This document shows positions 16,270-26,650 of a DNA stretch of 56,986 nt, in pieces. Each line of letters opens with the position of its first letter. Position 1 is the stretch's first letter. The DNA is from an uncultured Coriobacteriaceae bacterium (GTDB lineage: Bacteria > Actinomycetota > Coriobacteriia > Coriobacteriales > Atopobiaceae). Below the pieces are notes generated by a model that was not told the DNA's origin, did not search any database, and saw only the letters and a program-made list of their open reading frames with translations. The DNA lies in the NCBI GenBank assembly GCA_902780305.1, contig CACZFB010000009.1:1-56986 (forward strand). Reading direction: 5' to 3'. Made by a program: the position numbers and the translations under genes.

Positions 16270-19071
16270 ATGGCCGGTTTTTTCTCTAGAATCCTCTCCA
16301 TGGGTTCCGACAAGCAGCTCAAGGAGTTTAGGAAGATCGCGGCGCGTGTTAACGACCTCGAGCCGCAGTTCCAAAAGATGGGCGATGCGGAGCTGAGGGG
16401 GCAGACCGCCCTTTTTAGGGAGCGCCACCAAAACGGCGAGAGCTTGGACGACCTGCTGCCCGAGGCGTTTGCCGCGATGCGCGAAGCCTCGCAGCGCACC
16501 ATTGGCCAGCGCCACTTCGATGTGCAGCTGGTGGGCGGCATCGCCCTGCACAAGGGCACCATCGCCGAGATGAAGACCGGCGAGGGCAAGACGCTCGTCT
16601 CTACGCTGGCGGGCTACCTCAACGCCATCTCGGGCGAGGGCGTGCACATCGTTACCGTTAACGACTACCTGGCCAAGCGCGACAGCGAGTGGATGGGACG
16701 CATCTACAACTTTATGGGCATGTCGGTGGGCCTTTTGCAAAACGGCATGAAGCTTGGCCTTAAGAAGCCCGCCTACGCCGCCGACGTCACCTACGGCACG
16801 AACTCCGAGTTTGGCTTCGACTACCTGCGCGACAACATGGTGACGCGCGCAAACATGCGCGTGCAGCGTGGGCACCACTACGCCATCGTGGACGAGGTGG
16901 ACTCCATCCTCATCGACGAGGCCCGTACGCCCCTCATCATTAGTGGCGCGGGCACCAAGTCGGCCAGCACCTACGCCGACTTTGCCGAGGCGGTGCGTGG
17001 GCTCGTGGCCGACGAGGACTACGAGATGGACGAGGCCAAGCACACCATTGCCGCCACCGAGAAGGGCCTGGAGAAGATCGAGCGGGCGCTGGGCGTGGAT
17101 GACATCTACGGCGACATGTCGGGCGAGCTGGTAAACCACCTGCAGCAGGCGCTCAAGGCCGAGTACATGTTCCACCGCGATCAACAGTACGCCGTAATCG
17201 ACGGCGAGGTAAAGATTGTCGACGAGTTTACCGGCCGCATTATGGAGGGCAGGCGCTACTCCGAGGGCCTGCACCAGGCCATCGAGGCCAAGGAAGGCGT
17301 GTACGTGCGCGAGGAGAACCAGACCCTTGCCACCATCACCCTGCAAAACTACTTCCGCCTGTACAAGAAGCTCTCGGGCATGACGGGTACCGCCATGACC
17401 GAGGACGCCGAGTTCCGCGAGATCTACAACCTGCCCGTGCAGGTGATTCCGCCCAACCGCGAGGTCATTCGTCGGGACAACGACGACTTGGTGTACCGCA
17501 CCGTCGACGCCAAGTTCGAGGCCGTTGCCGACAACATTGCCGAGCGCCACGCAAAGGGCCAGCCCTGCCTGGTTGGCACGGTGTCCATCGAGAACTCCGA
17601 GAAGCTCTCGGGCATTCTTAACCGGCGTGGCATTCCCCACAGCGTGCTCAACGCCAAGTACCACGAGCGCGAGGCGCAGATCGTGGCGCAGGCGGGTCGT
17701 GAGGGTGCCGTTACCATCGCCACCAACATGGCCGGCCGTGGTACCGACATCCTTTTGGGCGGCAATGCCCAGGTTATGGCCACCGACCTGCTGGCGGCCG
17801 ACGGCATCTCGGCGGACGAGGTAACCGAGGAGCTGCGAGCGGCGGCGCGCGCCAAGGCCGACGCCATCTGCGAGGAGGAGCGCAAGCACGTACTGGCCGC
17901 AGGTGGCCTGTGCGTTATTGGCACCGAGCGCCACGAGAGCCGACGCATCGACAACCAGCTGCGCGGTCGTTCCGGACGTCAGGGCGACCCCGGCGAGACG
18001 CAGTTCTACCTCTCGCTGGAGGACGACCTCATGCGCCTGTTTGGCGGCGACCGCATGGACCGCATCTCGGCCATGATGCAGCGCTACGACATGCCCGACG
18101 ACATGCCCATCCAGGCCAAGATGGTTACCAAGGCGGTGGAGGGCGCGCAGCGCAAGGTCGAGGAGATCAACTTCGCCATGCGTAAGAACGTTCTTGAGTA
18201 CGACGACGTTATGAACAAGCAGCGCCGCGTAATCTACGAGGAGCGCAACAAGATTCTGGACGGCAAGGACCTTACCGAGCACGTAAACGAGGTGACCGCC
18301 GACACGGTGTGGCATAGGGTGTCGGGCTTCTGCCCCGATACGGTGGCCCCGGAGGAGTGGGACATCGAGGGCCTGTACAAGTGGCTCACCGAGCTCACGG
18401 GCAAGAAGGAGGGGTTGCCGCAGTTTAGCCTTGAGGACGAGGCTGCCGACATCTCTACGCTCGTGGAGGACTTCGTGCACGCCTGCTACCAGGAGAAGAC
18501 CGAGAACCTGGGCGACGACATCATGCACGAGCTGTCCACGCAGGTTATGCTGCGCGTTATCGACACACGCTGGATGGCCTACCTGCAGGAGATGGACTAC
18601 CTCAAGACGGGCATCGGCCTGCGCGGCTTTGGCCAGCGCGACCCGCTGGTGGAGTACAAGAGCGAGGCGTACACGGCCTTCTCGGAGTTGGTGAACACCA
18701 TGTACGAGGACTTCCTGCGCACCATCCTGCGCATCGAGGTCCAGGGTGCGCCCATGCGCCGTGCCCAGGCCGCAGCCGCCCAAAGGGACCAGCCGGTGGA
18801 CGAGGAGCCCGAGGAGCTCAAGGGCGCCCTGTACTCTGGTCCCGCCGAGGTCGACGGCGATCAGGGCGCAGCCAAGAACTACAAGAGCACGCCTGCCGCG
18901 CAGGCGCCCATGCGCAGCTTCTCGGAGGTCGAGCAGGCCCCCGATCAGGCAAAGCGCAAGCCGTATCGCAAGGCCGAGAGCGAGGATCCCTTTGCCAACG
19001 TCGGCCGCAACGATCCCTGCCCGTGCGGGAGCGGCAAGAAGTTTAAGAACTGCCACGGACGGAGACGCTAG
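16270..19071 (+). CDS. secA: SecA preprotein translocase ATPase
   Basis: The protein has 933 residues. ATG 16270 begins MAGFFSRIL and has AAGGGA about 6 bases upstream; an upstream ATG at 16234 would add an unconserved 12-residue tail. Walker A is MKTGEGKTLV (Lys107), Walker B is DEVDSILIDEARTP, and the second-lobe motif IATNMAGRGTDI is intact. The preprotein cross-linking and helical wing segments follow. The C-terminus is a disordered linker ending in the zinc-binding SEC-C motif CPCGSGKKFKNCHG, which contacts SecB or phospholipid in other bacteria. It drives post-translational export through SecYEG. Its stop is one base from prfB, so the two are co-transcribed. Confidence 0.98.
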   Translation: MAGFFSRILSMGSDKQLKEFRKIAARVNDLEPQFQKMGDAELRGQTALFRERHQNGESLDDLLPEAFAAMREASQRTIGQRHFDVQLVGGIALHKGTIAEMKTGEGKTLVSTLAGYLNAISGEGVHIVTVNDYLAKRDSEWMGRIYNFMGMSVGLLQNGMKLGLKKPAYAADVTYGTNSEFGFDYLRDNMVTRANMRVQRGHHYAIVDEVDSILIDEARTPLIISGAGTKSASTYADFAEAVRGLVADEDYEMDEAKHTIAATEKGLEKIERALGVDDIYGDMSGELVNHLQQALKAEYMFHRDQQYAVIDGEVKIVDEFTGRIMEGRRYSEGLHQAIEAKEGVYVREENQTLATITLQNYFRLYKKLSGMTGTAMTEDAEFREIYNLPVQVIPPNREVIRRDNDDLVYRTVDAKFEAVADNIAERHAKGQPCLVGTVSIENSEKLSGILNRRGIPHSVLNAKYHEREAQIVAQAGREGAVTIATNMAGRGTDILLGGNAQVMATDLLAADGISADEVTEELRAAARAKADAICEEERKHVLAAGGLCVIGTERHESRRIDNQLRGRSGRQGDPGETQFYLSLEDDLMRLFGGDRMDRISAMMQRYDMPDDMPIQAKMVTKAVEGAQRKVEEINFAMRKNVLEYDDVMNKQRRVIYEERNKILDGKDLTEHVNEVTADTVWHRVSGFCPDTVAPEEWDIEGLYKWLTELTGKKEGLPQFSLEDEAADISTLVEDFVHACYQEKTENLGDDIMHELSTQVMLRVIDTRWMAYLQEMDYLKTGIGLRGFGQRDPLVEYKSEAYTAFSELVNTMYEDFLRTILRIEVQGAPMRRAQAAAAQRDQPVDEEPEELKGALYSGPAEVDGDQGAAKNYKSTPAAQAPMRSFSEVEQAPDQAKRKPYRKAESEDPFANVGRNDPCPCGSGKKFKNCHGRRR

Positions 19072-19072
19072 G

Positions 19073-20179
19073 ATGGCAGAGGCCGAGTCGTTTGGCCTGG
19101 ATGCCTTGGCTGCCCGCCTTGAGGACGTGTTTGGCTACCTCAAGGTGGGCGAGCGCCAGCGTGACGTGGAGCGTTTGGAGGAGCTATCGTCTCGGCCGGG
19201 CTTTTGGGACGACGCCGATGCTGCGCGCGTCACGATGGAGGAGCTGGCCCGGGCGAAGGAAGACGTGCAGGGCATGGAGGCCGCCAAGCAAAAGCTCGAC
19301 GACGCGCGTACCGCGGCGGAGTTGGGGCAGGAGACTGGTGACGAGGACCTGCTCGCCGAGGCCGCCGAGCTCGCCGAGTCGCTGGAACGCGACCTCACGG
19401 AGCTGGAGCTCTCCAGTTGGTTTAGCGACGACCTGGACCACGGCGATGCCATCGTAACCGTTACCCCTGGTCAGGGCGGTCTGGAGGCGCAGGACTGGTG
19501 CGAGATGCTGTTTAAGATGTATCTGGCCTACTGCGCACGTCGCGGCTGGAAGGTGGAGGTGGGCGATGCCCCCGCGGCGGAGGCGATTGGCATCGACCGC
19601 GCCACCTTTACCGTGTCGGGCAAGAACGCCTACGGCATGTTGCGCTCGGAGCAGGGCGTGCATCGCCTGGTTCGCATCTCTCCCACCGACGCAAAGAAGC
19701 GCCGCCAAACGACGTTTGGGGGCGTGGAGGTGCTGCCCGTGCTGCCCGACAGCATAGAGGTGCAGATCAACCCGGACGACCTGCGGGTGGACGTGTACCA
19801 TTCCTCCGGGCACGGTGGTCAGGGAGTAAACACCACCGACTCGGCGGTGCGCCTCACGCACCTGCCCACGGGTATCGTGGTCACGTGCCAAAACGAAAGA
19901 AGCCAGCTGCAGAACAAGGCGTTTGCCATGAACGTGCTGCGCTCCAAGCTCTACGAGCTCGAGCGCGAGCGCCGCGAGGCTGAGCTCGACGAGCTGCGCG
20001 GCCCCAAGCACGACATCTCCTGGGGCAATCAGGTGCGCAACTACGTGCTGTATCCCTACCAGATGGTTAAGGACCTGCGCACCAACTACGAGACCGGCAA
20101 CGTGGACGCCGTCCTCAAGGGCGGCGACCTCGACCCGTTCGTGGTCGCCTATCACCGTTGGCGCATGGAGCAGTCCTAA
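19073..20179 (+). CDS. prfB: Peptide chain release factor 2, single uninterrupted frame
   Basis: The protein has 368 residues. ATG 19073 follows the secA stop after one base, with GGAG about 8 bases upstream. The GGQ catalytic loop is present as SSGHGGQGVN (residues 248-250). The whole protein reads in one frame, without the in-frame UGA and +1 shift that autoregulate RF2 in many bacteria. The stop-codon-reading tripeptide, SPF in well-known RF2 proteins, is SPT here (residues 203-205, in RISPTDAKKRRQTTF). The following RRQTTFGGVEVLP and NPDDLRVDVY stretches support RF2 rather than RF1. It releases peptides at UGA and UAA. Confidence 0.95.
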   Translation: MAEAESFGLDALAARLEDVFGYLKVGERQRDVERLEELSSRPGFWDDADAARVTMEELARAKEDVQGMEAAKQKLDDARTAAELGQETGDEDLLAEAAELAESLERDLTELELSSWFSDDLDHGDAIVTVTPGQGGLEAQDWCEMLFKMYLAYCARRGWKVEVGDAPAAEAIGIDRATFTVSGKNAYGMLRSEQGVHRLVRISPTDAKKRRQTTFGGVEVLPVLPDSIEVQINPDDLRVDVYHSSGHGGQGVNTTDSAVRLTHLPTGIVVTCQNERSQLQNKAFAMNVLRSKLYELERERREAELDELRGPKHDISWGNQVRNYVLYPYQMVKDLRTNYETGNVDAVLKGGDLDPFVVAYHRWRMEQS

Positions 20180-20189
20180 CGTAACCCTT

Positions 20190-20224
20190 CGTGATACGCG
20201 GGGGACAGTCCCCCGCGTACCACG
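20190..20224. terminator. 17-bp inverted repeat after prfB
   Basis: Arms 20190-20206 and 20208-20224 pair around a single central base with one G-U pair (core GGGGGAC-A-GTCCCCC). There is no T-run. It lies between prfB and ftsE and is likely a terminator or an intergenic palindrome. Confidence 0.55.
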
Positions 20225-20348
20225 AGGCGCGAATTCGCCCTTGCATGTGGTCTGTGTAGGAAATACGTGCAGTTGGTGGTATATAAAGGCTGCTCTGCTA
20301 ACATGCTCCTATCTGTCTGGAACTGCACATGAAAGCAAAGGAGCTGTT

Positions 20349-21300
<952 letters not shown>

Positions 21301-21314
<14 letters not shown>

Positions 21315-22227
21315 CCTTGGCTATTCCATCCGCGAGGCGGGTGCGCACATTCGCAGGAACTGGTCCACGTGCCTTGGCGCCGTGGTAACCATTTTCCTTT
21401 CCCTGTTCGTGATCGGCGTCTTTGCGCTGGGCTCGAACCTGTTGGGCAACCTGGTGGGCAGCGTCGAGGATCGCGTGACCATCCAGGCGTTCCTCGCCGA
21501 CGAGGCCGAGCAGTCCGCCGTAGACGCCTATCAGCAAAAGATTTCGTCTTGGGACAACGTGGAGAGCGTCTCGTACAAGAGCAAGGACGAGGCCCTCAAG
21601 GAGTACCGCGAGACGATGTCGAGCCGCAACGCCGAGGATGCGGTGGAGGCGCTCGACGGCGAGAATCCCGTGCCGGCGTCGCTGGTAATCAAGCTCGACG
21701 ACCCCAAGCAGGTGGAGACCACGGCCAACCGAATTATTGAGGACGCGGAGTTTGCGCCCATCGCCGACCGCCCCGAGAATCCCGGATCCTCGGTTCAGTA
21801 CGGCAAGGAGACCGTGGATCGCCTGTTTAGCGTTACCAACTACATTCGCATTGGTGCCGCGGTGCTCATCGTGCTGCTTATCTTCGTGGCCTTCGTGTTT
21901 ATTAACAACACCATCCGTCTGGCCATCTCGGCGCGCCGTCGCGAGATTGCCATCATGCGCCTGGTGGGTGCCTCGAACAGCTTTATTCGCGGGCCGTTTG
22001 TGGCCGAGGGCGCCATCGAGGCATTGCTTGGTGCCATCTTCGCCATCATTGCCCTGCAAGTTGGTTGGGGTCTGCTCAAGCCGCAGCTCTCCAACAGCTT
22101 GCAGTTCCTCTCGTTTGAGCTGTCGCCTACCGTGGTGGCCGGCGTGTACGTGTCGCTGGTCGTTGCGGGCGTGATCATTGGCCTGCTGGGATCGGCCATC
22201 GCCATGAGGCGCTACCTCAAGGTGTAG
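21301..22227 (+). CDS. ftsX: FtsX, cell-division ABC transporter-like membrane protein
   Basis: The protein has 308 residues. It starts with tandem ATG codons at 21301/21304 after GGGGAGGTT inside the end of ftsE. A first membrane helix lies at about residues 22-48 (CLGAVVTIFLSLFVIGVF). An extracellular domain of about 120 residues carries the conserved pattern VEDRVTIQAFL and KDEALKEYRE. Three helices follow at about 180-205, 235-260 and 275-300, the normal FtsX topology. It transmits FtsE ATPase activity to cell-wall hydrolases outside the membrane. Translational coupling to ftsE is shown by the overlap. Confidence 0.96.
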
Positions 22228-22266
22228 CGAAAGCGAACGAGAACGGCTTTTTGCCAACGCTTGGTT

Positions 22267-22307
22267 CAAGGGCGAACAAGGGGCGACGCTCCCCTTGTTC
22301 GCCCTTG
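22267..22307. terminator. Perfect 17-bp inverted repeat after ftsX
   Basis: Arms 22267-22283 and 22291-22307 are exact complements with a 7-base loop CGACGCT. There is no T-run downstream. It separates ftsX from rnr and is probably a terminator. Confidence 0.6.
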
Positions 22308-22364
22308 TGGTAACACGCGGAGGCAAGCGTCCAACCGTGGAATCCAACATGAGAGGAGCATGCC

Positions 22365-24389
22365 ATGGCGCGTAGGCGCGTGCATCGAGGAAGCAGGCGG
22401 CGCGGGTCCGGCTCGCAGCACAAGAAGAGGCGGGCACTGCTTGCAGGGACCCTGAGGGTCGTGCGACCGGGCCTGGCGCAGGTGGAGACGGCCGAGGGTA
22501 CCTTTGCCGTGGCCCGCCGCGGCGTGCGCGAGGGCATGAACGGCGACGAGGTGCAGGTGAGCCTCGTGCCCATGCACGGCAAGGGTGCCGATCCTGTTGC
22601 CTACGTACAACATGTGCTCCAGCGCGCCCACGAGACGTTTTTGGGAACCTATGGCATGGCCGACCCGCTAGGCGTGGTCGCACCGCTCGACGCGCGCATG
22701 GCACACGACTTCTTCGTGCTTCCCGAGGACACGAGTGCTGCGCGACATAGCGTGCGTGAGGGAGACGTGGTGGCTGTGCGCATCTTGGAGTACCCAACGC
22801 GCTCAAGTGCCGGCGTCGTCACCATCGAGCGTCGGGTGGGGTCGGCAACCGAGCTGGACCTCAACATGGAGGCCGTGCTGGCCTCCTACGACATCGCGAC
22901 GCAATTCTCGGACGGGGCGCTGCGCGAGGCGCAGGAGGTGGTCGTGCGCGTGGAGGACGCCCTGCGCGACGATGAGCGCCGAGAGGACCTGCGGGACGTG
23001 CCGTGCGTTACCATCGACCCAATCGACGCACGCGACTTCGACGATGCGGTTGGCGCGCGTCGCGTTGAGGGCGGTTTTGCGGTGGACGTTCACATTGCGG
23101 ACGTGTCGCATTACGTGCGGTGGGGCAGCTCGCTGGACCTCGAGGCGAGGGCTCGAACCTGCTCGGTGTACCTTGCCGACCGCGTGGTGCCCATGCTGCC
23201 GGAGCGCCTATGCAACGATGCGTGCTCGCTGCGCCCCGGCGAGGACCGTCTGGCGATGTCGGTGCGCCTGACGCTCGACGCGCGTGGTCGCGTACTGGAC
23301 GGGACCGTGTGTAAGAGCGCCATACGCTCGCGGGCGCGGTTGAGCTACGACGAAGTGGACCAGGCGCTGCAGACGGGACGGGCGGACGGCCTGTCGTGTG
23401 TTGAGGACGAGCGCGTCCAGATTGCGTCGATGCTGGAGGCGCTGGACGAGGTGGCGCGGCTGCGTCGGCGGATTCGCGCGGAACGAGGGGCCATAGACTT
23501 TGCGACGGTGGAGTCCAAGGTGATGCTCGACGAGTCGGGCAAGCCGGTTGACGTCATCATGCGAAAGCGCACGCGCGCCACGAGCTTGGTGGAGGAGGCC
23601 ATGCTCATGGCCAACGAGTTCGTTGCCCAGTTGCTTGCCGAGCGAGAGGTGCCCTGCGCCTATCGCGTGCACGAGCCGCCCCTGCCGGAGGACCTGGCTG
23701 CCTGCGTGCCCGTGCTGCGCGAGCTGGGGTTGGCCGAGGGAGAGGATGCCGAGCGCATTGCCACGGGCGACGCGCATGCCATACAGCGGGTGCTGGCGGC
23801 ATGCGAAGGCAAGGACGGAGCGTACCTGGCAAACGCGCTGCTGCTGCGGGCACAGCGCAAGGCGGTGTATGCGCCGCACAACGAGGGGCACTATGCGCTG
23901 GGGGCAAAGGCGTACTGCCACTTTACCTCGCCGATTCGTCGGTACCCCGACGTAACGGTGCATCGGGCGCTCAAATGGCTGGCGGCCGAGCGGGGGCAGA
24001 CGCGGGAGCAGCGTGAGACTGCCACCCTGCTGCCGCAGATCTGTCGCACCTGCTCGGAGCGTGAGCGCGTGGCCGACGCCGCATCGCGGGCCTCTACGAA
24101 CATTAAGGCGGCGGAGCTGTTCTCGGACAGGCTGGGGGAGCGGTTCAGCGGCATCGTGGTGGGCTGCGAGCGCTTTGGGCTGTTCGTGATGCTCGACGAC
24201 ATGGGCGTGGAGGGCCTGGTCTCGGTGCGCACGCTTGGCGACGAGTGGTTTGCCTACGATGCCGACCGCATGACGCTAACAGGTTCGTCGACCGGGCGTA
24301 CCTGGCACCTTGGCCAACGCGTCGCGGTGGAGGTGTGCGACGTGGACGTTCCCAAGGGACGCATCGACTTCCGGCTCCTTGGTCGCTGA
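22365..24389 (+). CDS. rnr: RNase R / RNase II family 3'-5' exoribonuclease
   Basis: The protein has 674 residues. ATG 22365 has GAGAGGAG 7 bases upstream. After a basic N-terminus (ARRRVHRGSRRRGSG) and a cold-shock-like RNA-binding part, the RNB catalytic domain is marked by CVTIDPIDARDFDDAV with the metal-binding Asp cluster, followed by FAVDVHIADVSHYV. The C-terminal 80 residues form an S1 domain (FSGIVVGCERFGLFVML, ending RIDFRLL). It is shorter than the E. coli enzyme, mainly at the ends. RNase R degrades structured RNA and mRNAs released by trans-translation. That fits its position upstream of smpB and ssrA. Confidence 0.94.
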   Translation: MARRRVHRGSRRRGSGSQHKKRRALLAGTLRVVRPGLAQVETAEGTFAVARRGVREGMNGDEVQVSLVPMHGKGADPVAYVQHVLQRAHETFLGTYGMADPLGVVAPLDARMAHDFFVLPEDTSAARHSVREGDVVAVRILEYPTRSSAGVVTIERRVGSATELDLNMEAVLASYDIATQFSDGALREAQEVVVRVEDALRDDERREDLRDVPCVTIDPIDARDFDDAVGARRVEGGFAVDVHIADVSHYVRWGSSLDLEARARTCSVYLADRVVPMLPERLCNDACSLRPGEDRLAMSVRLTLDARGRVLDGTVCKSAIRSRARLSYDEVDQALQTGRADGLSCVEDERVQIASMLEALDEVARLRRRIRAERGAIDFATVESKVMLDESGKPVDVIMRKRTRATSLVEEAMLMANEFVAQLLAEREVPCAYRVHEPPLPEDLAACVPVLRELGLAEGEDAERIATGDAHAIQRVLAACEGKDGAYLANALLLRAQRKAVYAPHNEGHYALGAKAYCHFTSPIRRYPDVTVHRALKWLAAERGQTREQRETATLLPQICRTCSERERVADAASRASTNIKAAELFSDRLGERFSGIVVGCERFGLFVMLDDMGVEGLVSVRTLGDEWFAYDADRMTLTGSSTGRTWHLGQRVAVEVCDVDVPKGRIDFRLLGR

Positions 24390-24416
24390 GAAAAGGGGCC
24401 AAACCCCCTTTTCTCA
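24387..24416. terminator. 12-bp hairpin overlapping the rnr stop codon
   Basis: TGAGAAAAGGGG (24387-24398) pairs with CCCCTTTTCTCA (24405-24416) around CCAAAC. The first three bases are the rnr stop codon. The AAAAGGGGCCAAACCCC core is shared with the 35-bp palindrome at 12562-12635. Confidence 0.6.
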
Positions 24417-24534
24417 CGTTGATGGTTGCGTAGTGGCGGTTCCCAAACGGACACCCAGGGGCAACCGGGCATGTCGTTTTGTTTTGTTGGGGCGTACGGT
24501 AAAATAGCAGGAAAGACAACCCGAGGAGAACGCT

Positions 24535-25374
24535 TTGAACCACAACATGCTTGCCGAGGAGCTGCTGCGGGCCGAGGGGCTCATGCTGGACGAGCAGGAC
24601 GAGGCCGCCCGCAATCTTCTTGCCGCGTTGGCCGAGGACGCCGAGGAGTACGTGGACAAGAACTGTCCGACCACCAACGAGGTGCAATGGTTCAGCTTCC
24701 CCACGCTGTTCGAGCGCCTGTGCTATCGCAGGGTGGAGCAGGACCCGCGCGAGCTGCGCGACGTGGGCGAGCCGCTCGACAGGCTGTATGCCGACCTCGC
24801 GCTTGCGCACGTGCGGCTGGGGGAGTACGACCTTGCCATCGAGGCGCTCAAGCGTGCGGTGCGCTGGAACCCTATGGAGTGCGGGTATCGGCTGGACCTC
24901 GCCGACCTCTTTTTGGTGGACGGCGATGTGCGCGAGGCGATGGGACTCGCCTTCAGCGTGTTCGAGCGTGCAAGCGAGGCAAGACACCTCGTGCGCGCCT
25001 ATGTGCTGTTCTCGGACTGGTTTGCCCGCGGCAACAACGCACGCGCGTCGGCGGCGGCCCTGCGTGCGGCGCGTCGGTTGGACATGCGCGACTCCAGGCT
25101 CGACGCCGCGCTCGACCAGGCGTCTGGCGCGGACCGCGATCCCGACGCCCTTACCGACGAGGAGGCCGACGAGGCGCTGGCCGCCGAGGGTCTGCCTACG
25201 GGCGCGAACGCGGAGGTGGCCATCTGCCTGCTCATGTGCGCCACCGACGCCGCGGCCGCGGGTGACCGCGCGCTGGCAACCAACCTCACGGTTCGCGCGC
25301 GCGACCTGGTGGGAGAGCCAGCCGCCATGGCCCTCATGCAGCTGATCAAAGGGCAGGACGACGATCCGTCTTAG
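24535..25374 (+). CDS. TPR-like helical protein between rnr and smpB
   Basis: The protein has 279 residues. A TTG start at 24535 is preferred because GAGGAG lies 6 bases upstream; the next ATG (24547) would be too far from it. Residues about 75-170 form repeated helix pairs with a TPR signature (ADLALAHVRLGEYDLAIEAL then LADLFLVDGDVREAM). The rest is Ala-rich helix. No signal peptide or enzyme motif is seen. It sits 11 bases before smpB, so the two are probably co-transcribed. A scaffold role is only inference from the repeat type. A possible -10 TAAAAT lies at 24500-24505. Confidence 0.8.
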   Translation: MNHNMLAEELLRAEGLMLDEQDEAARNLLAALAEDAEEYVDKNCPTTNEVQWFSFPTLFERLCYRRVEQDPRELRDVGEPLDRLYADLALAHVRLGEYDLAIEALKRAVRWNPMECGYRLDLADLFLVDGDVREAMGLAFSVFERASEARHLVRAYVLFSDWFARGNNARASAAALRAARRLDMRDSRLDAALDQASGADRDPDALTDEEADEALAAEGLPTGANAEVAICLLMCATDAAAAGDRALATNLTVRARDLVGEPAAMALMQLIKGQDDDPS

Positions 25375-25385
25375 GGGGAGGGGCC

Positions 25386-25862
25386 ATGGCAAACAACACA
25401 AAGACGCGCAAGTCGATTGCGCGCAACAAGGCCGCGCGCCACGCCTACTTTATTGACGAGACGCTTGAGGCGGGTCTCGTGCTTACGGGGACCGAGGTGC
25501 GCAGTCTGCGCGAGCGAAACTGCAACATCACGGACTCGTTCTGTCTTATCCGGGGCGGCGAGGCATGGCTCATGGGGGTGCACATCCGCCCCTATTCGCA
25601 CGGCGGCGTGTGGAACGTGGACCCCGACCGCAGGCGCAAGCTGCTGCTGCATCGCAGGCAGATTGACTATTTGGACGGCAAACTGCGCACCAAGGGCATG
25701 GCGCTTGTGCCCCTTGAGCTCTATTTCGACGAGCACAACAGGGTTAAGCTCACCATTGGCCTGGGACGCGGCAAGAAGCTGTACGACAAGCGTGCCGATA
25801 TGGCACGACGCGACTCTGATCGAGAGATTCAGCGGGCGCTTAAGGAGCGGAGTCGCGGATAG
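25386..25862 (+). CDS. smpB: SmpB, tmRNA-binding protein
   Basis: The protein has 158 residues, the usual SmpB size. The ATG follows GGGGGAGG. The family signatures are the N-terminal IARNKAARHAYFIDETLEAG, then LTGTEVRSLRERNCNITDSF, and the beta-barrel word HIRPYSHGG. The basic tail (KLYDKRADMARRDSDREIQRALKERS) enters the mRNA channel of stalled ribosomes. It delivers tmRNA to the A site, and the ssrA gene lies 1.6 kb downstream on the same strand. Confidence 0.97.
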   Translation: MANNTKTRKSIARNKAARHAYFIDETLEAGLVLTGTEVRSLRERNCNITDSFCLIRGGEAWLMGVHIRPYSHGGVWNVDPDRRRKLLLHRRQIDYLDGKLRTKGMALVPLELYFDEHNRVKLTIGLGRGKKLYDKRADMARRDSDREIQRALKERSRG

Positions 25863-25906
25863 GGGCCAGCGAGTCAGGACGCTGGCAGAACAAGGAGGTA
25901 AGCACG

Positions 25907-26416
25907 ATGGACGCAACGGCACTGTACAAGTTCCAGTCCGGACTCTATGTAGTCTCGGCAAGCGACGGCGACGAGCGCGCCGCCTGCATTATCAACACCG
26001 GTCTGCAGCTCACCAGCAGCCCCATTCAGGTTGAGGTCGTGGTCAACAAGCAGAACTACACCGAGGGCGTCATCTCGCGTGCGGGTCACTTTGCGCTCGC
26101 GGTGGTCGCCGAGACGGCAAACATGCTGTATGTGGGCCGTTTTGGCTTTAGGACCTCCAAGGACTACGACAAGTTCGATGGCATCGAGACCAAGCACACG
26201 GTTCTTGGGGATCCCTACACGCCCGAGAATGCCGTCTGCGTGCTCGCCTGCGACGTGGTCAACACGGTCGACGTGGGTACGCACACCATCTTCGTGGGTG
26301 AGGTAAAGGACGCCGAGGTGCTCTCTGGCGATACGCCCATGACGTACAACTACTATCACACCGTGCTCAAGGGCAAGACACCGCCCAAAGCATCCTCGTT
26401 CGTCGGCGAAGCATAG
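25907..26416 (+). CDS. FMN-binding flavin reductase-like protein
   Basis: The protein has 169 residues. The ATG follows AAGGAGG. The sequence has the flavin-reductase split-barrel pattern: N-terminal ALYKFQSGLYVVSAS, then a central cofactor-binding region around RAGHFALAVV, GRFGFRTSKDYDKFDG and the closing beta-strand CDVVNTVDVGTHTIFVGEV with a YYHTVLKGKTPP tail. Such proteins pass electrons between rubredoxin and flavin acceptors or oxygen in anaerobes. The adjacent gene encodes a rubredoxin, which strongly supports that pairing. Substrate unknown. Confidence 0.82.
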   Translation: MDATALYKFQSGLYVVSASDGDERAACIINTGLQLTSSPIQVEVVVNKQNYTEGVISRAGHFALAVVAETANMLYVGRFGFRTSKDYDKFDGIETKHTVLGDPYTPENAVCVLACDVVNTVDVGTHTIFVGEVKDAEVLSGDTPMTYNYYHTVLKGKTPPKASSFVGEA

Positions 26417-26489
26417 CAATTTGTGCGCAAGATGGTAAGCTGAGTATAGGGTGCGGAACGCGGTTCCGCGAGGACGAGAGGGGATTGAC

Positions 26490-26627
26490 ATGGCAGATAA
26501 GACGTATAAGTTCGTGTGCACCGTATGTGGCTTTGAGGTTGAGGTCGACACCCCCGAGCTGCCCGATGACTTCGTGTGCGAAGTGTGTGGCGTTGGCGCC
26601 GACATGTTCGAGCCCGTCGAGGAGTAG
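26490..26627 (+). CDS. Very short rubredoxin-like protein
   Basis: The protein has 45 residues. The ATG at 26490 follows GAGAGGGG at 7 bases. Two CxxC knuckles are present, CTVCGFE (Cys10/Cys13) and CEVCGVG (Cys30/Cys33), with LPDDF before the second, as in rubredoxins. The loop that normally separates them (around GDPxxGIxPGT) is missing, so the protein is 8-9 residues shorter than classical rubredoxin. It should bind a single iron and act as partner of the flavin reductase upstream. A structural zinc role cannot be excluded. Confidence 0.85.
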   Translation: MADKTYKFVCTVCGFEVEVDTPELPDDFVCEVCGVGADMFEPVEE

Positions 26628-26650
26628 GTTCGAGTCAATCGCAACCGGTG

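Noticed and set aside
16252..19056. Minus-strand open frame covering secA
   Set aside because: A shadow of the strongly biased secA codons; no start signal or recognisable motif.
19073..19200. Search for the classical prfB +1 frameshift
   Set aside because: The frame is open from ATG to stop and the N-terminus reads as normal RF2, so no shift is needed.
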